Shown piece by piece: positions 7,066-9,005 of a stretch of DNA of 9,005 bases; the stretch's first letter is position 1, and every line of letters begins with the position of its first letter. Source of the DNA: an uncultured Mycoplasmatota bacterium. GTDB taxonomy: Bacteria > Bacillota_I > Bacilli_A > RF39 > UBA660. The position numbers were made by a program, and so were the translations under genes. The notes beneath the pieces were generated by a model. That model made no database searches, was not told where the DNA came from, and saw nothing but the letters and a program-made list of their open reading frames with translations. Location of the stretch: positions 1 through 9,005 of the forward strand of contig CAMMBO010000037.1 in the NCBI GenBank assembly GCA_946494435.1. The letters are read 5' to 3'.

Positions 7066-7755
7066 TTAACTATTAGAAGAATTAAACAATTCTATCCTTT
7101 CTTTTTCTTTATCTGATAATTCTTTAAGCCATGAAGCTAAAGCAGTTATATCTTTACTTCTTAATAGTTCAAAATATTTTGTTCTTTCTTCTTTAGGGAT
7201 AACAATTGGTGGAATATTATTTTTTAATAGTTCAAAATTAATAAGGAGTCTCCCTGTTCTTCCGTTGCCATCTTCAAAAGGGTGAATATGTTCAAACTCT
7301 ATATGAAAGCCTGCAATTTTTTCGAATATATCTTTAGTCTCATTATGATTATAATTATAGACAAAATACATCATTAAATTATTAAGTTGTTCTGGTTTAG
7401 GAGGAATATCATCACTTCCTTTAATCATAACACTTACTTTTCTATAGCCTTTTGTATCTCTTATATCTTGATTTATTGTCTCATTAATTTTTTTTATAAA
7501 TTCTTCATTAAGTTCTAAATCATCACTTTTTAACTTTTCAAATAAAACATTCATGGCTTTCTTATGATTTATCGCTTCATATATTTCTCTAGGCTCTCTA
7601 CCACTTATCTTAAAACTATTATCATTAAAAAGAATAGCATATGTTTCTGCATAGGTAAGAGTACTACCTTCAATTGCATTAGAATGATAGGTGCTTCTAG
7701 TTATAAAATCTTCTAAATAATTATTGTTATTCATAATAAAATCTATAATTTTCAC
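7066..7755 (-). CDS. Fic family protein (class II, probable AMP-transferase)
   Basis: Fic enzymes transfer AMP (sometimes other phosphate-containing groups) from a nucleotide to Ser, Thr or Tyr of target proteins. This 229-residue protein has the full active-site motif HPFEDGNGRTGR at 158-169, with the catalytic His158 and the phosphate-binding GNGR loop. Near the N-terminus, SNAIEG (25-30) fits the inhibitory helix motif (S/T)xxxE(G/N), with Glu29 expected to block the ATP gamma-phosphate. This makes it class II, where the enzyme inhibits itself and needs no separate antitoxin. A flap-like segment KVSVMIKGSDDIPP (106-119) fits the target-docking hairpin. No DNA-binding or membrane domain is seen. 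The start is GTG, supported by the SD AAGGAGGT (7764-7771) with a 9-base spacing. It leads a three-gene unit with the two unknown paralogs. Target and biological role cannot be told from the sequence. Confidence 0.93.
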   Translation of the reverse strand: MKIIDFIMNNNNYLEDFITRSTYHSNAIEGSTLTYAETYAILFNDNSFKISGREPREIYEAINHKKAMNVLFEKLKSDDLELNEEFIKKINETINQDIRDTKGYRKVSVMIKGSDDIPPKPEQLNNLMMYFVYNYNHNETKDIFEKIAGFHIEFEHIHPFEDGNGRTGRLLINFELLKNNIPPIVIPKEERTKYFELLRSKDITALASWLKELSDKEKERIELFNSSNS

Positions 7756-7771
7756 AACTTATTACCTCCTT

Positions 7772-7801
7772 TAGTTATTTATATTGTAGCACATATAACT
7801 A
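7772..7801 (-). repeat. Inverted repeat flanking the fic -10 region
   Basis: TAGTTAT and ATAACTA (7 bp arms, 7772-7778 and 7795-7801) are separated by 16 bases that hold the fic -10 element. This could be an operator for a dimeric repressor or a weak RNA structure. In such AT-rich DNA a 7-bp repeat may also be chance. Confidence 0.35.
7783..7791 (-). promoter_or_regulatory. Extended -10 promoter for the fic cassette
   Basis: The minus strand reads TGCTACAAT: a TGn extension followed by a five-of-six -10 box. No convincing -35 was found at 16-18 bases. Transcription would start near 7776, just before the fic SD, so the cassette has a very short leader and need not depend on the U32 gene upstream. 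Confidence 0.5.
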
Positions 7802-7813
7802 TTTAAAACTATT

Positions 7814-9005
7814 TTAACTTTTAGAAAAATAGATATTAGAATAATTAAACTCTTTCTCATCTAAGTTAAGAATATAACTAGAATTAATATGAGTACATAT
7901 TCCATCAAAGTAAGTTTTAAATTTATCATTTCTTACATTAACTAAAGTATAAGGAGTATCTTTATCTATATTTAAGATATTACCTTTAATTAACATTATT
8001 TCTACATAGCCTTTAGTTTTAACTATTAATGGAATATTACCAAATTTATTTCTAATAGCCTCTATTAAATCTTTTAACTCTATATTATTAAGTTCTACTG
8101 ATAAAGTAATGGCTTTATATCCTAACTTATAAAGATAATAGGCAGTATATGAGTTAAAGACATTAAGATGGTATGAGGCGATTACATCAGTAGTTGGTCT
8201 AAATAAATTACTAACAATACTTTTATCTTTTAAAACATCTTTTAGATAAAATGGATTTCTTTCTACTTCCTTGTAACTATCTAAGTCTATTATCTCTTTA
8301 GTATTTATTTTATCAAAAGTTACTTCTTTAATAATTGGTTCTTTATAATCATTAAGTCTTTCTCCTATTAATCTTTCTGATAAAGTTCTTCTTGCAATAT
8401 TTAAGTCACCTATTCTAATAAAAATATTATCATCCATATCTATATTTATATGTTTAGTAATAAATGGTGTATTACCTAATTTTTCTAACTGAGTAATTAA
8501 TCTATCTTTAGATATAGGATTATTAATGGATTTCTCTACTATACTACCTCTATAAGTAACTGTATGTTTTAAATCACTAAAAGTTAGAACAAACTCTTCT
8601 CCTACTTTGGCTTTTACATCTATATTAATAGGAACTTTTCTTGTAATCGTAAAATCTGTTATTTCAAGGCTTTTATCAGTAGTCTTTCTAACTTCATCTA
8701 GACTAGTTAACTTAACTTTATTATCAACTTCAACTATTTGTTTAGAGTTACCTTTATTAATTAAATTATCTTTCATGTCATAGAGATAATTAACAATCAT
8801 TCCTTTATTACTTTCCCTAAATCTAATACCATCTCCTTGTAATAAAGTTTTATCTAATTCTATTCTAATTCTCTCATCATTGACATCTATAACTTTACCT
8901 AAATGGCTTCCTAAATGATTAGGACTTTTTTTATTAATTAAGTCTTCATAATTAAATAAATGTCCTTTAGTAAAACCTCTATAAAACATACTCTTTAAGT
9001 CTTCT
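7814..9005 (-). CDS. U32 family peptidase-like protein with DUF3656, C-terminal part (RlhA-like), 5' end outside window
   Basis: This is the downstream portion of a larger gene. An ATG at 8987-8989 would give 391 residues, but the frame stays open to the window edge (EDLKS precedes that Met), no properly spaced SD is present, and the first residues (FYRGFTKGHLF) are a conserved internal U32 segment. I therefore call it partial at 9005. Numbering from that Met, NHLGSHLGKV (24-33) and LLQGDGIRF (49-57) form the post-catalytic beta domain. About 115-205 is a clear DUF3656 (VGEEFVLTFSD, KLGNTPF, DLNIARR). About 265-380 is a second barrel-like portion (HLNVFNSYTAYYLYKLG, LSVELNN). U32 proteins once called collagenases are now known in E. 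coli as Fe-S RNA hydroxylases; the DUF3656 architecture is that of RlhA, which modifies C2501 of 23S rRNA. The catalytic domain with its cysteines is outside the window. The gene ends in TAA, 58 bases before fic. Confidence 0.85.
   Translation of the reverse strand, partial: EDLKSMFYRGFTKGHLFNYEDLINKKSPNHLGSHLGKVIDVNDERIRIELDKTLLQGDGIRFRESNKGMIVNYLYDMKDNLINKGNSKQIVEVDNKVKLTSLDEVRKTTDKSLEITDFTITRKVPINIDVKAKVGEEFVLTFSDLKHTVTYRGSIVEKSINNPISKDRLITQLEKLGNTPFITKHINIDMDDNIFIRIGDLNIARRTLSERLIGERLNDYKEPIIKEVTFDKINTKEIIDLDSYKEVERNPFYLKDVLKDKSIVSNLFRPTTDVIASYHLNVFNSYTAYYLYKLGYKAITLSVELNNIELKDLIEAIRNKFGNIPLIVKTKGYVEIMLIKGNILNIDKDTPYTLVNVRNDKFKTYFDGICTHINSSYILNLDEKEFNYSNIYFSKS

Noticed and set aside
5771..7755. 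Classical Fic toxin-antitoxin pair with a small antitoxin before or after fic
   Set aside because: The inhibitory SxxxEG motif is within the Fic protein itself, and neither paralog shows an SxxxE(G/N) motif or a typical small antitoxin size, so a FicT/FicA-type pair is not supported.
7800..7825. Possible terminator after the U32 gene (TTAAAA-TAG-TTTTAA)
   Set aside because: The stem is 6 bp of A-T only and no T-run follows; this is expected by chance in such AT-rich sequence.
8987..8989. ATG as the true start of the U32-family protein
   Set aside because: The frame is open upstream to the edge, the following residues are an internal conserved U32 segment, and no well-spaced SD is present.

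Overview
The window is AT-rich DNA with all nine genes on the minus strand, so transcription runs from position 9005 towards 1. It suggests a low-GC Firmicutes/Mollicutes-type bacterium. The grounds are the Bacilli-type GatB sequence, the strong AAGGAGG ribosome binding sites, and very A/T-rich codons and spacers. Every Trp codon checked is TGG, so there is no sign of the Mycoplasma code. No gene here ends in TGA: six end in TAA and three in TAG. The species cannot be told from the sequence.

Layout in transcription order: (1) 7814 to the right edge is the C-terminal part of a U32-family peptidase-like protein with a DUF3656 domain (RlhA-like); its start lies outside the window. (2) 5771-7755 is a three-gene cassette: a class II Fic protein starting with GTG, followed almost without gaps by two tandem paralogous proteins of unknown family. 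It has its own extended -10 promoter and probably ends in a weak hairpin plus U-run. (3) 2576-5699 is gatC-gatA-gatB, the tRNA-dependent amidotransferase operon, tightly packed with an 8-base overlap and a 0-base junction. (4) 5-2523 is a two-gene unit with a good sigma-A-type promoter: a small single-pass membrane protein, then a 684-residue receptor with two extracytoplasmic solute-binding domains, a second membrane helix and a cytoplasmic GGDEF domain whose signature is degenerate (DGNEF).

GatCAB and the U32 protein are conserved housekeeping functions in translation and RNA modification. The Fic cassette between them is the most accessory-looking and least explained part. Its two downstream proteins share nearly identical first 28 residues and a conserved C-terminal third but have divergent middles, and the first has no visible ribosome binding site, so it is probably translated by coupling to fic. 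The receptor with the mutated GGDEF motif is the second point of interest. No RNA gene, CRISPR array, transposon or origin was seen. The gaps without genes are all under 80 bases.
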